64,000 bases of DNA from Defluviicoccus sp. (GTDB lineage: Bacteria > Pseudomonadota > Alphaproteobacteria > MPNO01). The stretch is from the NCBI GenBank assembly GCA_028821395.1, contig JAPPGP010000119.1:1-64000 (forward strand), given 5' to 3'. A program made the translations under genes and the position numbers. The notes beneath the pieces were generated by a model. It made no database searches. It saw only the letters and a program-made list of their open reading frames with translations, and was not told the origin of the DNA. The stretch's first letter is position 1; every line of letters begins with the position of its first letter. Shown here piece by piece: positions 37,338 through 48,475 of the stretch.

Positions 37338-38744
37338 ATGGCGCAACCGAAGACCCTGTTCGACAAGATCTGGGACAGCCATGTGGTCGACGTCCAGGAG
37401 GACGGCACCTGCCTGCTCTATATCGACCGACAGATCATCCACGAGATCACCAGCGCCCAGGCCTTCGAAGGGCTGCGCGCGGCCGGACGCACGGTGCGCC
37501 GGCCGGAGGCCCAGCTCCTGGTCCCCGACCACAACGTGCCGACCACCGACCGCTCGCTCCCCATCGAGAACGAGGAGTCGCGCATCCAGATCGAGCTCCT
37601 CAAGGAGAACGCCGCGGCCTTCGGCCTGCCCTATATCGAGCTCGACGACATCCGCCAGGGCATCGTCCACGTGATCGGCCCCGAGCAGGGCTTCACCCTG
37701 CCTGGGCTGACCATGGCCTGCGGCGACTCGCACACCTCGACGCATGGCGCCTTCGGCTGCCTCGCCTTCGGCATCGGCACCTCCGAGGTCGAGCACGTGC
37801 TGGCCACCCAGTCGCTGATCCAGCGCCCGGCGAAGAACATGCGCGTCACCGTCGACGGGGCGCTGCCGCCGGGCGTGGTGGCCAAGGACCTCGCGCTCGC
37901 CATCATCGGCGCGATCGGCACCGCCGGCGGCACCGGCTGCGTCATCGAGTATGCCGGCAAGGCAGTCGAGGACCTCTCGATGGAAGGGCGGATGACGCTC
38001 TGCAACATGACCATCGAGGGCGGCGCGCGGGCCGGTCTCGTCGCCCCCGACCAGACCACCTTCGACTACGTCAGGGGCCGCCCGATGGCGCCCAAGGGCG
38101 CCGCGTGGGAGCAGGCCGAGGCCTATTGGCGAACGCTGCCCTCCGATCCCGGGGCGGAATACGACAAGGAGGTCGCCATCCCGGCCGACGGCATCGAGCC
38201 CCAGGTGACCTGGGGGACCAGCCCGGAGATGGTGCTGCCGATCTCGGGCTCGGTGCCCGACCCGTCCGGCGAGGAGGACGGCAACCGCAAGCGCTCGCTG
38301 GAGCGCGCGATCGACTATATGGGGCTGTCCGCCGGCCAGGCGCTGACCGATATCCGGGTCGACAAGGTGTTCATCGGCTCCTGCACCAATTCGCGGATCG
38401 AGGATCTGCGCGCCGCCGCCGCCGTGGCCGAAGGGCGGAGCGTCGCCGACGGCGTCCAGGCGATGGTGGTTCCGGGCTCCGGTCTGGTGAAGCACCAGGC
38501 CGAGGAGGAGGGGCTAGACCGGGTGTTCAGAGAGGCCGGGTTCGACTGGCGCGAGCCCGGGTGCTCGATGTGCATCGCGATGAACGGCGACATGCTGGCG
38601 CCGGGCGAGCGCTCGGCTTCGACGTCGAACCGCAATTTCGAGGGCCGCCAGGGGCCCGGCGGACGCACCCACCTGATGAGCCCCGCGATGGCCGCCGCGG
38701 CCGCGGTCAACGGCCATCTGAGCGACCACCGGGACCTGATCTAG
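37338..38744 (+). CDS. leuC: 3-isopropylmalate dehydratase large subunit
   Basis: [44 protein letters not shown], aconitase motifs. Confidence 0.97.
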   Translation: MAQPKTLFDKIWDSHVVDVQEDGTCLLYIDRQIIHEITSAQAFEGLRAAGRTVRRPEAQLLVPDHNVPTTDRSLPIENEESRIQIELLKENAAAFGLPYIELDDIRQGIVHVIGPEQGFTLPGLTMACGDSHTSTHGAFGCLAFGIGTSEVEHVLATQSLIQRPAKNMRVTVDGALPPGVVAKDLALAIIGAIGTAGGTGCVIEYAGKAVEDLSMEGRMTLCNMTIEGGARAGLVAPDQTTFDYVRGRPMAPKGAAWEQAEAYWRTLPSDPGAEYDKEVAIPADGIEPQVTWGTSPEMVLPISGSVPDPSGEEDGNRKRSLERAIDYMGLSAGQALTDIRVDKVFIGSCTNSRIEDLRAAAAVAEGRSVADGVQAMVVPGSGLVKHQAEEEGLDRVFREAGFDWREPGCSMCIAMNGDMLAPGERSASTSNRNFEGRQGPGGRTHLMSPAMAAAAAVNGHLSDHRDLI

Positions 38745-38757
38745 GGAGGGCTTGACG

Positions 38758-39363
38758 ATGGAGAAGTTCACCACCCTGGAAGGCATCGCCGCCCCCTTTC
38801 CGATGGTCAACGTGGACACCGACCGGATCATCCCGGCGCGGTTCCTCAAGACCATCAAGAAGACCGGGCTCGGCAAGAACCTGTTCAACGAGCTGCGCTA
38901 CGACGAGGCCGGCTCGGAGAAGCCCGACTTCGTGCTCAACAAGCCGGCCTACCGCGAGGCCAGGATCCTGGTCGCCGGGGACAATTTCGGCTGCGGCTCG
39001 TCGCGCGAGCACGCGCCCTGGGCGCTGGTCGATTTCGGCATACGCTGCGTCATCGCGCCGAGCTTCGCCGACATCTTCAACAACAACGCCTCGAAGAACG
39101 GCATGCTGCTGATCGCGCTACCGCAGGAGACGGTCGACAAGCTGATGGAGGACGCCGACAAGGGCGGCAATGCGCGCCTCTCGGTCGATCTGGAGAAGCA
39201 GCGGATCGTCCGCCCGGACGGCGAGACCATCGATTTCGACATCGACCCGTTCAAGAAGCACTGCCTGCTCAACGGGCTCGACGACATCGCGCTGACCTTG
39301 CAGAAGGACGACAAGATCAGCGCCTTCGAAGGCGCGCGCAAGGCCGCCCAACCCTGGGCCTGA
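38758..39363 (+). CDS. leuD: 3-isopropylmalate dehydratase small subunit
   Basis: [39 protein letters not shown]. Confidence 0.97.
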   Translation: MEKFTTLEGIAAPFPMVNVDTDRIIPARFLKTIKKTGLGKNLFNELRYDEAGSEKPDFVLNKPAYREARILVAGDNFGCGSSREHAPWALVDFGIRCVIAPSFADIFNNNASKNGMLLIALPQETVDKLMEDADKGGNARLSVDLEKQRIVRPDGETIDFDIDPFKKHCLLNGLDDIALTLQKDDKISAFEGARKAAQPWA

Positions 39364-39370
39364 CGCCGCG

Positions 39371-40483
39371 ATGGCCGCCAACAAGAAGCTCTTGATCCTC
39401 GCCGGGGACGGCATCGGCCCCGAGGTGATGGGCGAGGTGCGCCGGGTCGTCGACTGGATGGACCGGCGCCGCCATGTGAGCTTCGACGTCGCCGAGGCGC
39501 TGGTCGGCGGCGCGGCGATCGACGAAGAGGGCGGGCCGATCTCGGACGCCACCATGGACGCGGCGATGGGCGCGGATGCGGTGCTGCTGGGCGCCTGCGG
39601 CGGCCCCAAATGGGCCGATGTCGCGTTCGAGATCCGCCCCGAGGCGGGGCTCTTGCGCCTGCGCAAGGACCTCGAGCTGTTCGCCAATCTGCGCCCGGCG
39701 CTGGTCTTCGACGCGCTTGCCGAGGCCTCGACGCTGAAGACCGAGCTGGTCGCCGGGCTCGACATCCTTATCGTCCGCGAGCTGACGGGCGGGGTCTATT
39801 TCGGCGAGCCGCGCGGCATCGAGACCCTGGAGGGCGGCGAGCGCCGGGGCGTCAACACGCAGGTCTACACTACCTCGGAGATCGTCCGCGTCGCCCGGGT
39901 CGCCTTCGACCTCGCGCGCAAGCGCGGCAACCGGGTCTGTTCGGTCGAGAAGGCGAACGTGATGGAGAGCGGCCTGCTGTGGCGCGAGGAGGTCACCCGG
40001 CTGCACGCGGCCGAATACGCCGATGTCGAGCTCTCGCACATGCTGGCCGACAATTGCGGCATGCAGCTGGTGCGCGCGCCCAAGCAGTTCGACGTGATCG
40101 TGACCGACAATCTGTTCGGCGACATGCTGTCGGATGTCGCCTCGATGCTGACCGGCTCGCTCGGCATGCTGCCCTCGGCCTCGCTCGGGCCCGAGGATTC
40201 TTCGGGGCGGCGGCGGGCGCTGTATGAGCCGATCCACGGCTCGGCGCCCGACATCGCCGGCGAGAACAAGGCCAACCCGCTCGCCACCCTGCTCAGCTTC
40301 GCGATGATGCTGCGCTACTCCTTCGACATGGAGGAGGACGCGCTCCTGGTCGAGCGGGCGGTGGAGCGGGCGCTAGCCCAAGGGCTGCGCACCGGCGACA
40401 TCATGCAGCCCGGCATGACCCCGGTCTCGACCACCGGCATGGGCGAGGCGGTGACCGCCGCGCTCGATGCGCTGGCGGCTTAG
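39371..40483 (+). CDS. leuB: 3-isopropylmalate dehydrogenase
   Basis: [57 protein letters not shown]. Confidence 0.97.
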   Translation: MAANKKLLILAGDGIGPEVMGEVRRVVDWMDRRRHVSFDVAEALVGGAAIDEEGGPISDATMDAAMGADAVLLGACGGPKWADVAFEIRPEAGLLRLRKDLELFANLRPALVFDALAEASTLKTELVAGLDILIVRELTGGVYFGEPRGIETLEGGERRGVNTQVYTTSEIVRVARVAFDLARKRGNRVCSVEKANVMESGLLWREEVTRLHAAEYADVELSHMLADNCGMQLVRAPKQFDVIVTDNLFGDMLSDVASMLTGSLGMLPSASLGPEDSSGRRRALYEPIHGSAPDIAGENKANPLATLLSFAMMLRYSFDMEEDALLVERAVERALAQGLRTGDIMQPGMTPVSTTGMGEAVTAALDALAA

Positions 40484-41784
40484 TTCTTGGTCATCTGCTG
40501 CGGCAGGTAGGTGGCGATCTCGGGGAACACCACCAGCAGCACCACGCCGATCTGCAACAGGATGAAGAACGGGAACGCCGCGCGGGCGATCTGCAGGATG
40601 TTGCGCCCGGTGAGCCCCTGCAGGACGAACAGGTTGAACCCGACCGGCGGGGTGACCTGCGACATCTCGACCACCAGCACCAGGTAGATGCCGAACCATA
40701 TCGGGTCGATCCCCGCTTCCTGGATCATCGGCAGGATGATCGAGGTGGTCAGCAGCACCACCGAGATGCCGTCGAGGAAGCAGCCGAGGATGATGAAGAA
40801 CACCGTCAGCGCGGCGATCAGCCCGTAGCGGCCGAGCTCCATCTCGCCGATCCACTGCGCCAGCGAGCGCGGGATACCGGTGAACCCCATGGCGATGGTG
40901 AGGAACGACGCGCCGACGAAGATGAAGCTGATCATGCAGGTGGTCCGGGTCGCCCCCATCAGGCTGTCGGCAAGCACCCGCCGGCTGAGCCCGCCGGTGC
41001 CCCAGGCCAGCGCGAGCGAGCCGAGCACGCCGACGACCGCGGCCTCTACCGGGGTCGCGATGCCGAGATAGATCGAGCCCAGCACGGCGACGATCAGCAG
41101 AATGGTGGGCAGGAGCCGGCGGGACTCGTAGATCTTGCGCCAGATGGTGAACCGCTCGTCGCTCTTCGGGATGCGGGACGGGTTGACCAGCGCCCACAGC
41201 ATGATGAAGCCCATGAACAGGGCCATCAGCATGACGCCCGGCAGGATCCCGGCGATGAACAGCCGGGCGATCGAGAGCTCCGCGGCGACGCCATAGACGA
41301 TCAGGATGATCGACGGCGGGATCAGGAAGCCGAGCGTGCCGGAGCCCGCCAGCGTTCCGATCGACATGCGCTCGTCATAACCGCGCCGGTGCAGCTCGGG
41401 GATCGACATGCGCCCGATGGTCACCGCCGTCGCCGCAGAGGATCCGGAAATCGCGGCGAAGATGCCGCAGGCGACCACGTTGACGTGGAGCAGCCGGCCG
41501 GGCAGCCGCGTCACCCAAGGGGCGATGCCGCGGAACATGTCCTCCGACAGCCGCGTACGGAACAGGATCTCCCCCATCCAGACGAACAGCGGCAGCGCGA
41601 TCAGCGAGAACGGGGTGGTCGAGCCCCAGGTCGTGGTCGCCAGCACCGAGCCCGCCGGCGCGGTGGTGAACGTCATCATCGCGAACACCGAGACGCCCAC
41701 CAGCGACAGCGCGACCCAGAGCCCCGAGCCGAGCAGCAGCAAGAGGACGAAGGTGAGCACCAGCGCGATCGAGAGGATGTCCAT
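40480..41784 (-). CDS. TRAP transporter large permease (DctM-like)
   Basis: [35 protein letters not shown]. Confidence 0.94.
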   Translation of the reverse strand: MDILSIALVLTFVLLLLLGSGLWVALSLVGVSVFAMMTFTTAPAGSVLATTTWGSTTPFSLIALPLFVWMGEILFRTRLSEDMFRGIAPWVTRLPGRLLHVNVVACGIFAAISGSSAATAVTIGRMSIPELHRRGYDERMSIGTLAGSGTLGFLIPPSIILIVYGVAAELSIARLFIAGILPGVMLMALFMGFIMLWALVNPSRIPKSDERFTIWRKIYESRRLLPTILLIVAVLGSIYLGIATPVEAAVVGVLGSLALAWGTGGLSRRVLADSLMGATRTTCMISFIFVGASFLTIAMGFTGIPRSLAQWIGEMELGRYGLIAALTVFFIILGCFLDGISVVLLTTSIILPMIQEAGIDPIWFGIYLVLVVEMSQVTPPVGFNLFVLQGLTGRNILQIARAAFPFFILLQIGVVLLVVFPEIATYLPQQMTKN

Positions 41785-41793
41785 GAACGCGCC

Positions 41794-42330
41794 CTAGCTC
41801 TCGTCGCCCAGCCTGAGCGCCCGGGCGGCCTCGTCACCGTCCCGTTGTGCGTATTGCGGCGCCCGCCCGCCGAGCATCGCCACCAGCTCGTCGACGAAGG
41901 CGATCGCCAGCACCACCAGGCCCAGCGCGAGACCGGATTGCGGGATCCAGAGCGGCGTCTTGATCAGCCCCTGGCCGACCTCGCCGAACACGAAGGTCTC
42001 GTAGGCGAAGGCGCAGAAATGCCAGGCGAAGTAGATGCTGAGCAGGGTGCCGAGTGCGAGGCAGAAGAGCTCCAGCGCATGGCGCATCCGCGCCGGCACG
42101 CGGAGCAGCAGGATCGAGACCCGAATGTGCTCGCCGCTGGTGAGCGTGTAGGCGAGGCCCAGGAAGATCGCCGAGGCGAGGCAGTAGCCGGCAAACTCGG
42201 TGGCGGCGGGGATCAGCACGCCCGCCATCCGGCCGACGATCTCGGCCAGGATGGCGAGCGCGATGCAGACGATGAACGCGGCGGAGAGGACGCCGCAGCC
42301 GCGATAGAGCCCGTTGAGGAGGCGTCTCAC
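41794..42330 (-). CDS. TRAP transporter small permease (DctQ-like)
   Basis: Four-TM protein of 178 aa directly upstream of DctM in the operon. Confidence 0.9.
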   Translation of the reverse strand: MRRLLNGLYRGCGVLSAAFIVCIALAILAEIVGRMAGVLIPAATEFAGYCLASAIFLGLAYTLTSGEHIRVSILLLRVPARMRHALELFCLALGTLLSIYFAWHFCAFAYETFVFGEVGQGLIKTPLWIPQSGLALGLVVLAIAFVDELVAMLGGRAPQYAQRDGDEAARALRLGDES

Positions 42331-42352
42331 ATCGTCATGCGCGGACCGGCGC

Positions 42353-43330
42353 TCAGTTGGACGCGCGGTAGGCGTCGAGGATCTTCTTGCCGTCCGGCCC
42401 CGCCTTCGAGAGCCAGTCCTCGACCATCCTGGCGCCCGCCGCGCGCAGCCCCTTCATCAGCCCGGGCTTGGGTGGCACCACGGTGAGCTTCTCCGCGAGC
42501 TTCGCGGTCATCTTGGCGGTCTCGTTGGCGCTCATCTCCCAGCCCCTCGGCTCGGCCCGTGACGCGGCGTCGAGCACGGCCTTCCGCGTTCCCTCGCTCA
42601 GCCGCCGGAAGGCGCGCGTGTTGACGATGACCATGTTCTTGCCGAGCCCGGCGCGGGTGTCGTGGTAGTGGCTGAGGTAGTCCCACGACTTGGTCAGCAC
42701 GCCGGTGGTGGCCGAGGTGATCATCGCGTCCACGATCCCGGTGGAGAACGCCTGCGGGATGTCGACCAGCTGCACCGTCGTCGGCACCGCGCCGACCGCG
42801 GCGGCGTAGCGCGAGATGGTGGCGTTGTAGGCGCGGAACTTGAGGCCCTTGAAGTCGCCGGCGCTCTTCAGCTCCATCTTGGCGTAGAAGCCCTGGGGCG
42901 GCCACGGCACCGAATACAGAAGCGTCAGCCCCTTCTTGGCCAGCCGGCTCGCGATGAACGGCCTGGAGACCTGCCACAGCCGCTTTGCCTGGTCGTAGCT
43001 CTCGGCGAAGAAGAGCAGCGAGTCGACCTCGTAGACCCGGTCCTCGTTGGCGAGCAGCGAGACGATGGTCTCGCCCATCTGGATCTGACCGCTCTGCACC
43101 GCGCGGTGGATCTCCGGCAGCTTGTAGAGCGACTGCGCGCTGTGGACGGTGATCTTGAGATCGCCCTTGGACGCCTCGGCGATCTCGTTCACGAACTGGT
43201 GGATGTTCTTGGTGTGGAAGAACGGATCCGGATAGGCGGTGGCCATGTTCCACTGCTGCGCGGCGAGCGCGCCATTGGCCGCGAGAATGCCCGCAAACCC
43301 CGCCGCAACGGCCGAAATCCTGAGCTTCAT
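42353..43330 (-). CDS. TRAP transporter solute-binding protein (DctP-like)
   Basis: Signal peptide; WNMATAYPDPFFHTKNIHQFVNEIAEASKGDLKITVHSAQSLYKLPEIHRAVQSGQIQMGET. Confidence 0.93.
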   Translation of the reverse strand: MKLRISAVAAGFAGILAANGALAAQQWNMATAYPDPFFHTKNIHQFVNEIAEASKGDLKITVHSAQSLYKLPEIHRAVQSGQIQMGETIVSLLANEDRVYEVDSLLFFAESYDQAKRLWQVSRPFIASRLAKKGLTLLYSVPWPPQGFYAKMELKSAGDFKGLKFRAYNATISRYAAAVGAVPTTVQLVDIPQAFSTGIVDAMITSATTGVLTKSWDYLSHYHDTRAGLGKNMVIVNTRAFRRLSEGTRKAVLDAASRAEPRGWEMSANETAKMTAKLAEKLTVVPPKPGLMKGLRAAGARMVEDWLSKAGPDGKKILDAYRASN

Positions 43331-43469
43331 TTCCGAATCCTTCCTTGCCGGGTGCCGAGGCGAAGATTGTTCCACCGCCACCGGGGAGGGTCAACCGCTG
43401 GCGCTTGCCCGCCGGCCCGGGGCAGGCTATCCTGCGCGGGATTGCAACCCTCTGTCGAGGTGCGTGTCG

Positions 43470-43691
43470 ATGAAGAAGACCCTCGCGATTGTCGCCGCTG
43501 CTGCGTTTGCGGCCGCGATTTCGTCCCCGGCGCTTGCCTGCATGTACAGCAAGATGGTCTCGACCGCGACGCAGGCGCCGATCACCACCGCGCTCAACAC
43601 CCAGCCGTCGACGCCTGCCCCCGCGGTTCAGCCGATCGAGCCGGAGACCGAACCGGCCACGGCGAATCCCGAGGTCAAGTCGGACAGCTAG
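43470..43691 (+). CDS. Small secreted Pro/Thr-rich protein, unknown function
   Basis: MKKTLAIVAAAAFAAAISSPALACMYSKMVST... clear signal peptide. Confidence 0.6.
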   Translation: MKKTLAIVAAAAFAAAISSPALACMYSKMVSTATQAPITTALNTQPSTPAPAVQPIEPETEPATANPEVKSDS

Positions 43692-43776
43692 CAGCGGCGC
43701 TTCGGCGCGGAACGGGACCCGGCCCGGCGCCGGGTGGCACGGCTCGCCCGCGGGCGGGCCGGGAGAGGGTTTTTCC

Positions 43777-44802
43777 ATGGGCTACAAGGTTGCCGTCGCC
43801 GGCGCGACCGGCGCGGTCGGGCGCGAGATTCTGCAATGTCTCGCCGAGCGCGCCTTTCCGGTCGACGAGCTGGCCGCGCTCGCCTCGGAGCGCTCGGTCG
43901 GTCGCGAGGTCTCGTTCGGCGAGGACGACGTTCTGCCGGTCGGCGATCTCGCCGGCTTCGATTTCGCGGGCTGCGACATCGCGCTGTTCTCGCCGGGGGC
44001 CAAGGTGTCGGCCGTGCATGCGCCGCGCGCCGCCAAGGCGGGCTGCGTGGTGGTCGACAACACGTCCCGATTCCGCATGGACCCCGACGTGCCGCTGGTG
44101 GTGCCGGAGATCAACCCGCATGCGCTCGCGGCGCTGAAGCGCAACATCGTCGCCAACCCCAACTGCTCGACCATCCAGATGGTGATGGCGCTCAAGCCGC
44201 TGCACGACCTCGCCACGGTGCGCCGCGTCGTGGTCGCCACCTACCAGTCGGTCTCCGGTTCCGGCAAGTCGGCGATGGACGAGCTGTTCAACCAGACCCG
44301 CGGGATCTACGTCAACGAGCAGGTGAAGAACGAGCAATTCACCAAGCAGATTGCCTTCAACGTGATCCCCCATTGCGACGCCTTCATGGAGGACGGGGAG
44401 ACCCGGGAGGAGTGGAAGATGGCGGTCGAGACGCGCAAGATCCTCGATCCCGGCATCAAGGTGACGGCGAGTTGCGTCCGCGTGCCGGTCTTCGTCGGTC
44501 ACGGAGAGGCGGTCAACGCCGAGTTCGCGCGTCCGATCGAGGTCGAGGCCGCGCGGGAGGCACTGTCGGAGATGCCGGGAGTCGTGGTCGTCGACCACCG
44601 CGCCGACGAGGGCTACGTGACGCCCGCCGAGTGCGCCGGCGAGGACCAGGTCTATGTCAGCCGCATCCGCCGGGACCCGACGGTCGAGCACGGGCTGAGC
44701 TTCTGGGTGGTGTCCGACAATCTGCGCAAGGGGGCGGCGCTGAACGCAGTGCAGATCGCCGAGCTACTGACCGGTTCGCGCGCGGCGCTGCCCGCGGCCT
44801 GA
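43777..44802 (+). CDS. asd: Aspartate-semialdehyde dehydrogenase
   Basis: VAGATGAVGREILQCLAERAFP, NPNCSTIQMVMAL, TYQSVSGSGKSAMDEL. Confidence 0.97.
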   Translation: MGYKVAVAGATGAVGREILQCLAERAFPVDELAALASERSVGREVSFGEDDVLPVGDLAGFDFAGCDIALFSPGAKVSAVHAPRAAKAGCVVVDNTSRFRMDPDVPLVVPEINPHALAALKRNIVANPNCSTIQMVMALKPLHDLATVRRVVVATYQSVSGSGKSAMDELFNQTRGIYVNEQVKNEQFTKQIAFNVIPHCDAFMEDGETREEWKMAVETRKILDPGIKVTASCVRVPVFVGHGEAVNAEFARPIEVEAAREALSEMPGVVVVDHRADEGYVTPAECAGEDQVYVSRIRRDPTVEHGLSFWVVSDNLRKGAALNAVQIAELLTGSRAALPAA

Positions 44803-44819
44803 AGACCAGGGAGGAGAGA

Positions 44820-45107
44820 ATGGTCGTCGAGATCGCCACGATTTTCGTCAACCCCGACGACGAGGCCGCCTTCGTCGAGGGGTTCGCAGCCGGCGCCGAC
44901 ATCCTGCGCCGCCAGAAGGGCTGCCGGCAGATGCGCTGGGGAAGGCGGGTCGAGCCCGAGCTCGCCTACATGATCGCGGTCGAGTGGGACCGAATCGAGG
45001 ACCATTTCGCCTTCCGCGAGACCGAGGATTACAAGACATTCGGGTCGAAGTTCCGCGACTGTCTCGCCAAGCCGCCGGAGGTCTTCCATTTCGAGCCGCG
45101 CGGCTAG
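44820..45107 (+). CDS. Antibiotic biosynthesis monooxygenase (ABM)-domain protein
   Basis: EIATIFVNPDDEAAFVEGFAAGADILRRQKGCRQMRWGRRVE; ~95 aa dimeric alpha/beta-barrel type. Confidence 0.75.
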   Translation: MVVEIATIFVNPDDEAAFVEGFAAGADILRRQKGCRQMRWGRRVEPELAYMIAVEWDRIEDHFAFRETEDYKTFGSKFRDCLAKPPEVFHFEPRG

Positions 45108-45198
45108 GCGCATTCTGGAACCCGCGCAACCGCCGCGCGACCGTATCGCCGGCATCCTGCTGGCGGCGTCGCTGCCGCTGCTGGTCGCCGGGCTGGTC

Positions 45199-45585
45199 AT
45201 GCCGGCGCTCTCGGTCACCCGCTTCGTGGTATTCGGCGAGACCTATTCGATTCTCGACGGCGTGCTCGCCTTCTGGTCGGACGGGCGCTACGCGCTGTTC
45301 GCGCTGGTGTTCCCGTTCTCGGTGGTGCTGCCGCTGGGCAAGGTGGCGATCGGGATCTGGGCCTGGCTGGCGGCGGCACCCGAGCGGTCGTTGCCCGGCC
45401 GGCTGCTGAAGGCCGCCGCCCGGGTCTCGCGCTGGTCGATGCTCGACGTCTGCATCGTGGCGCTGCTGGTCGTGGCGCTGGAAGGCAGCCTGCTGACCAC
45501 CGCCGACATCCACGCCGGGCTGCTGCTGTTCGCCGTGGGCGTCGCCGTCTCAACCGTCGCGACCTATCGCCTGGTGCAGCGCTAG
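45199..45585 (+). CDS. Paraquat-inducible protein A-like membrane protein
   Basis: LSVTRFVVFGETYSILDGVLAFWSDGRYALFALVFPFSVVLPLGKV...WSMLDVCIVALLV. Start may lie upstream, since the frame is open with a hydrophobic stretch. Confidence 0.75.
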   Translation: MPALSVTRFVVFGETYSILDGVLAFWSDGRYALFALVFPFSVVLPLGKVAIGIWAWLAAAPERSLPGRLLKAAARVSRWSMLDVCIVALLVVALEGSLLTTADIHAGLLLFAVGVAVSTVATYRLVQR

Positions 45586-47874
45586 CATGGCCGGGGAGAT
45601 CGGCACGCGTGCCGGCGCCGCCCAGCCCATGGCGCGGGCGACGGCGTTCCAGATCGCCGCGGGCGGCGCGATGGTGGCGCTCTCGCCGACGCCGCGGATA
45701 CCGAGCGGGTTGGTGGGAGACGGGGTGTCTTGCTCAACCAGCCGTGGGACCGGCGCGCCGTCGGCGACCGGCGCGAGATAGTCGGCCAGCGTCAGGGTGA
45801 GCGGCTGGCCGTCGGGCGCGAACTTCATCTCGGTCAGCAGCGCGTTGGCGATGCCCTCGAGCGCCCCGCCCGCGACTTGGCCGCGGACGATCGCCGGGTT
45901 GAGCGCCCGGCCGATATCGTGGCCCACCGTGTAATCCAGGATCTCGACCGAGCCGGTCTCCGGGTCCACCGCCACCCGCGCCGCATGCACGGAATAGGCG
46001 AGCGTCGCCGGCTCGTCGGCACGCCAGACGGTCGCCGCTTCGAGCCCCGCGGCGCCGTCGAACAGCGCCCCGCCCGGGGCGACGGCGCGCGCCGCGTCGC
46101 CGATCCCGAGCCCGCTATCGGTCCCGTCGCGCCGCAGGATGCGGCCGGCGGCGATGTCTAGCCCGGCGGGGTTGTCCTGTAGCAGCCGCGCGGCGATCGC
46201 GAGAATCCGGGCCCGCAGCGTCTTCGCCGCCTCCAGCACCGCGCTGCCCCCCATGATCGCACCCCGGCTCGCGAAGGCGCCGCGGCCGAAGGGAAGCAGC
46301 GCCGTGTCGCCGAGCGCGACCGAGACGCGCCCGATATCGGCGCCCAGCGCATCGGCCGCGATCTGGGCGAAAATCGTCGCCTGCCCCTGCCCCTGCGAGC
46401 TCATCCCCGAGGCAATGCAAACCTCTCCCGAAGGGCCGATGCGGATGGACGCGGACTCGAAGTTGACGACGCCCGAGACATCGACCCCGCCCGCCAGGCC
46501 CCAGGCCGTCCGCACCCCGCCGGGCCGGGTCTCGACCGCCTCGCCGTATCCGCTCTCCGCCCGCACCCGGTCGAGAAGCGCCGGGAAGTCGCCGCCGAGA
46601 AAGGCGAACCCGGCGCCGCCGAACCCGGTTCCCGTCGCATGGGGCAGGTCGTCGGGCCGTACCAGGTTGCGCCGCCTGAGCCGGGCGGCGTCCATGCCGA
46701 GCGCGCCGGCGGCGCGGTCGACCAGGGTCTCGATGGCGAGCGCCGCCTCGGGCTGGCCGGCGCCGCGATAGGTCGCCGCCGGCGTGTTGTTGGTGCCGAC
46801 CGCCAGCACCTCGACCGAGAAATCCGGGATCCGGTAGGCGCCCGGGATCAGCGCGCCGCACAACTCCGCCGTCGCGATCCCGCTGGTGAACACGTAGGCC
46901 CCGACATCGAGCACGACCCGCGCGCGTAGCGCCTCGAAGGCTCCGTCGGCGGCGAGTCCGAACTCGAGCGCGACATCGATGCCGCGCGAATGGGCGGTCG
47001 CCAGCATGTTCTCGCGCCGGTCCTCGATCCACTTGACCGGGCGGCCGAGCAGGCGGCTCGCTTCGGCCAGCACGATCTCCTCGCCGTAGCAGCGCGACTT
47101 GGCGCCAAACCCGCCGCCCACGTCCTCGCAGACCACCCGGACGGCGCTCTCCGGCAGGTCGAGCAGGGTGGCGAGGTTCTCCCGCACGTTGTAATGCGCC
47201 TGGGTGGAGAGCCGGACGGTGAGATGCCCGCGCGCGCCGTCGAAATCGGCCAGCGCGCCGCGGGTCTCCAGCGGCAGCGGGATCTGCCGCGCGAAGCTGG
47301 TCTGGTGGCCGACACGCCGCGCCGCCCGGGACAGCGCGCCCGCTGCATCGCCGCGCTCGTAAGAGAAGCGAGCGGCGACGTTGCCGGTCCAGGAGTCGTG
47401 CAGCGCGGGCGCTCCCGACCGCATCGCGGCGTCGGTCCCCGCGACGGACTCCAGCGGACGGTAATCGACCTCGACCAGCGCGGTGAGATCCTCCGCCTGA
47501 TAGGGATCGTCCGCCACCAGGAGGGCGACCGGCTCGCCGACATAGCGCGCCCGACCGCGCGCGAGGACGGGTTGCCTGCCGCCCCGGATCGCCTGGTGCC
47601 AGTAGCGCACCACGAAGTCCCGGTCGGCGAAGGGGAGATCGCCGGCCGTGAGCACCAGCCGGGCGCCGGCCGCGAGCGCCGCCGAGGCTTCGATGCCGGC
47701 GATCTCGGCATGCGGGTGGGGGCTGCGGACGAAGACCCCGTGCAGCATGCGGGGGAGGTGGACGTCGTCGACGAAGCGCGCCCGGCCGCGCAGCAGCCGC
47801 TCGTCCTCCTTGCGCCCAACCGCGCTGCCGACGACCGGGGTGGCCGAGCCTTCAGATCCCTCCCGGCCGCTCAT
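45550..47874 (-). CDS. Xanthine dehydrogenase-family molybdopterin-binding large subunit
   Basis: RKEDERLLRGRARFVDDVHLPRMLHGVFVRSPHPHAEIAG, VGGGFGAKSR, ATYRGAGQPEAALAIE, IRGVGESATIAPPAAIWNAV. Confidence 0.92.
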   Translation of the reverse strand: MSGREGSEGSATPVVGSAVGRKEDERLLRGRARFVDDVHLPRMLHGVFVRSPHPHAEIAGIEASAALAAGARLVLTAGDLPFADRDFVVRYWHQAIRGGRQPVLARGRARYVGEPVALLVADDPYQAEDLTALVEVDYRPLESVAGTDAAMRSGAPALHDSWTGNVAARFSYERGDAAGALSRAARRVGHQTSFARQIPLPLETRGALADFDGARGHLTVRLSTQAHYNVRENLATLLDLPESAVRVVCEDVGGGFGAKSRCYGEEIVLAEASRLLGRPVKWIEDRRENMLATAHSRGIDVALEFGLAADGAFEALRARVVLDVGAYVFTSGIATAELCGALIPGAYRIPDFSVEVLAVGTNNTPAATYRGAGQPEAALAIETLVDRAAGALGMDAARLRRRNLVRPDDLPHATGTGFGGAGFAFLGGDFPALLDRVRAESGYGEAVETRPGGVRTAWGLAGGVDVSGVVNFESASIRIGPSGEVCIASGMSSQGQGQATIFAQIAADALGADIGRVSVALGDTALLPFGRGAFASRGAIMGGSAVLEAAKTLRARILAIAARLLQDNPAGLDIAAGRILRRDGTDSGLGIGDAARAVAPGGALFDGAAGLEAATVWRADEPATLAYSVHAARVAVDPETGSVEILDYTVGHDIGRALNPAIVRGQVAGGALEGIANALLTEMKFAPDGQPLTLTLADYLAPVADGAPVPRLVEQDTPSPTNPLGIRGVGESATIAPPAAIWNAVARAMGWAAPARVPISPAMLALHQAIGRDG

Positions 47875-48313
47875 CCGCGCTCGCCTCGGAGAAATGGACG
47901 TGGACGACCCGCCAGGCCCCGTCTTCCTTGTGGAACACCATCGTCGAGCGCGAGACGAATTCGCTGTCATGCAGCGCGCTGGGGCGATCGCCCTCGCCGA
48001 CCCAGCGCAGCCGGGTCCTGCGGTGGCACCAGATCACCGCGACGTCGTCGCCGACCGTGCCGCCGATGTCGTAGGGCGTCCAGGCGCCGGTCTCAAGCTT
48101 GCCGGAGTAGAATTTCCAGAGCCGGATCCAGTGGTCGCGCCCGACATAGGTGTGGCCGTTGAGGTTGAAGAAGGTCGCCCGATCCGCGCCGCTCCAGATC
48201 CGCTCCAGCGCCCGCCAGTCGAACGAGGCGTTGGCCTCCAGATAGGCGGCGTGCAGCGCCAGCAGGGTCTCGCGGTCGGCCTCGCTGCCGCCGACCGGCC
48301 CGGCCTCGGTCAT
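47852..48313 (-). CDS. SnoaL/NTF2-like protein
   Basis: ETLLALHAAYLEANASFDWRALERIWSGADRATFFNLNGHTYVGRDHWIRLWKFY...GAWRVVHVHFSE. Confidence 0.8.
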   Translation of the reverse strand: MTEAGPVGGSEADRETLLALHAAYLEANASFDWRALERIWSGADRATFFNLNGHTYVGRDHWIRLWKFYSGKLETGAWTPYDIGGTVGDDVAVIWCHRRTRLRWVGEGDRPSALHDSEFVSRSTMVFHKEDGAWRVVHVHFSEASADERPGGI

Positions 48314-48475
48314 CGCATCCTCCCTCGCCGTCCCGGGGCGCGGAGTGTAGGGCGCGCGCAACCGAAGTTGAAGCGGAGGCCGGTTGTCGGCGTCGGGAGG
48401 CGCACCTATAAGGGCCGGCATGGCGCGCTGGCCGAAACCGCTGAAAGCGCTCGCGACAACCGGCGAGCAGCCCCG

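Noticed and set aside
45550-45585. 36-bp convergent overlap of the PqiA-like gene and the Mo-hydroxylase as a regulatory device
   Set aside because: Short tail-to-tail overlaps are common in compact genomes; nothing further supports regulation.
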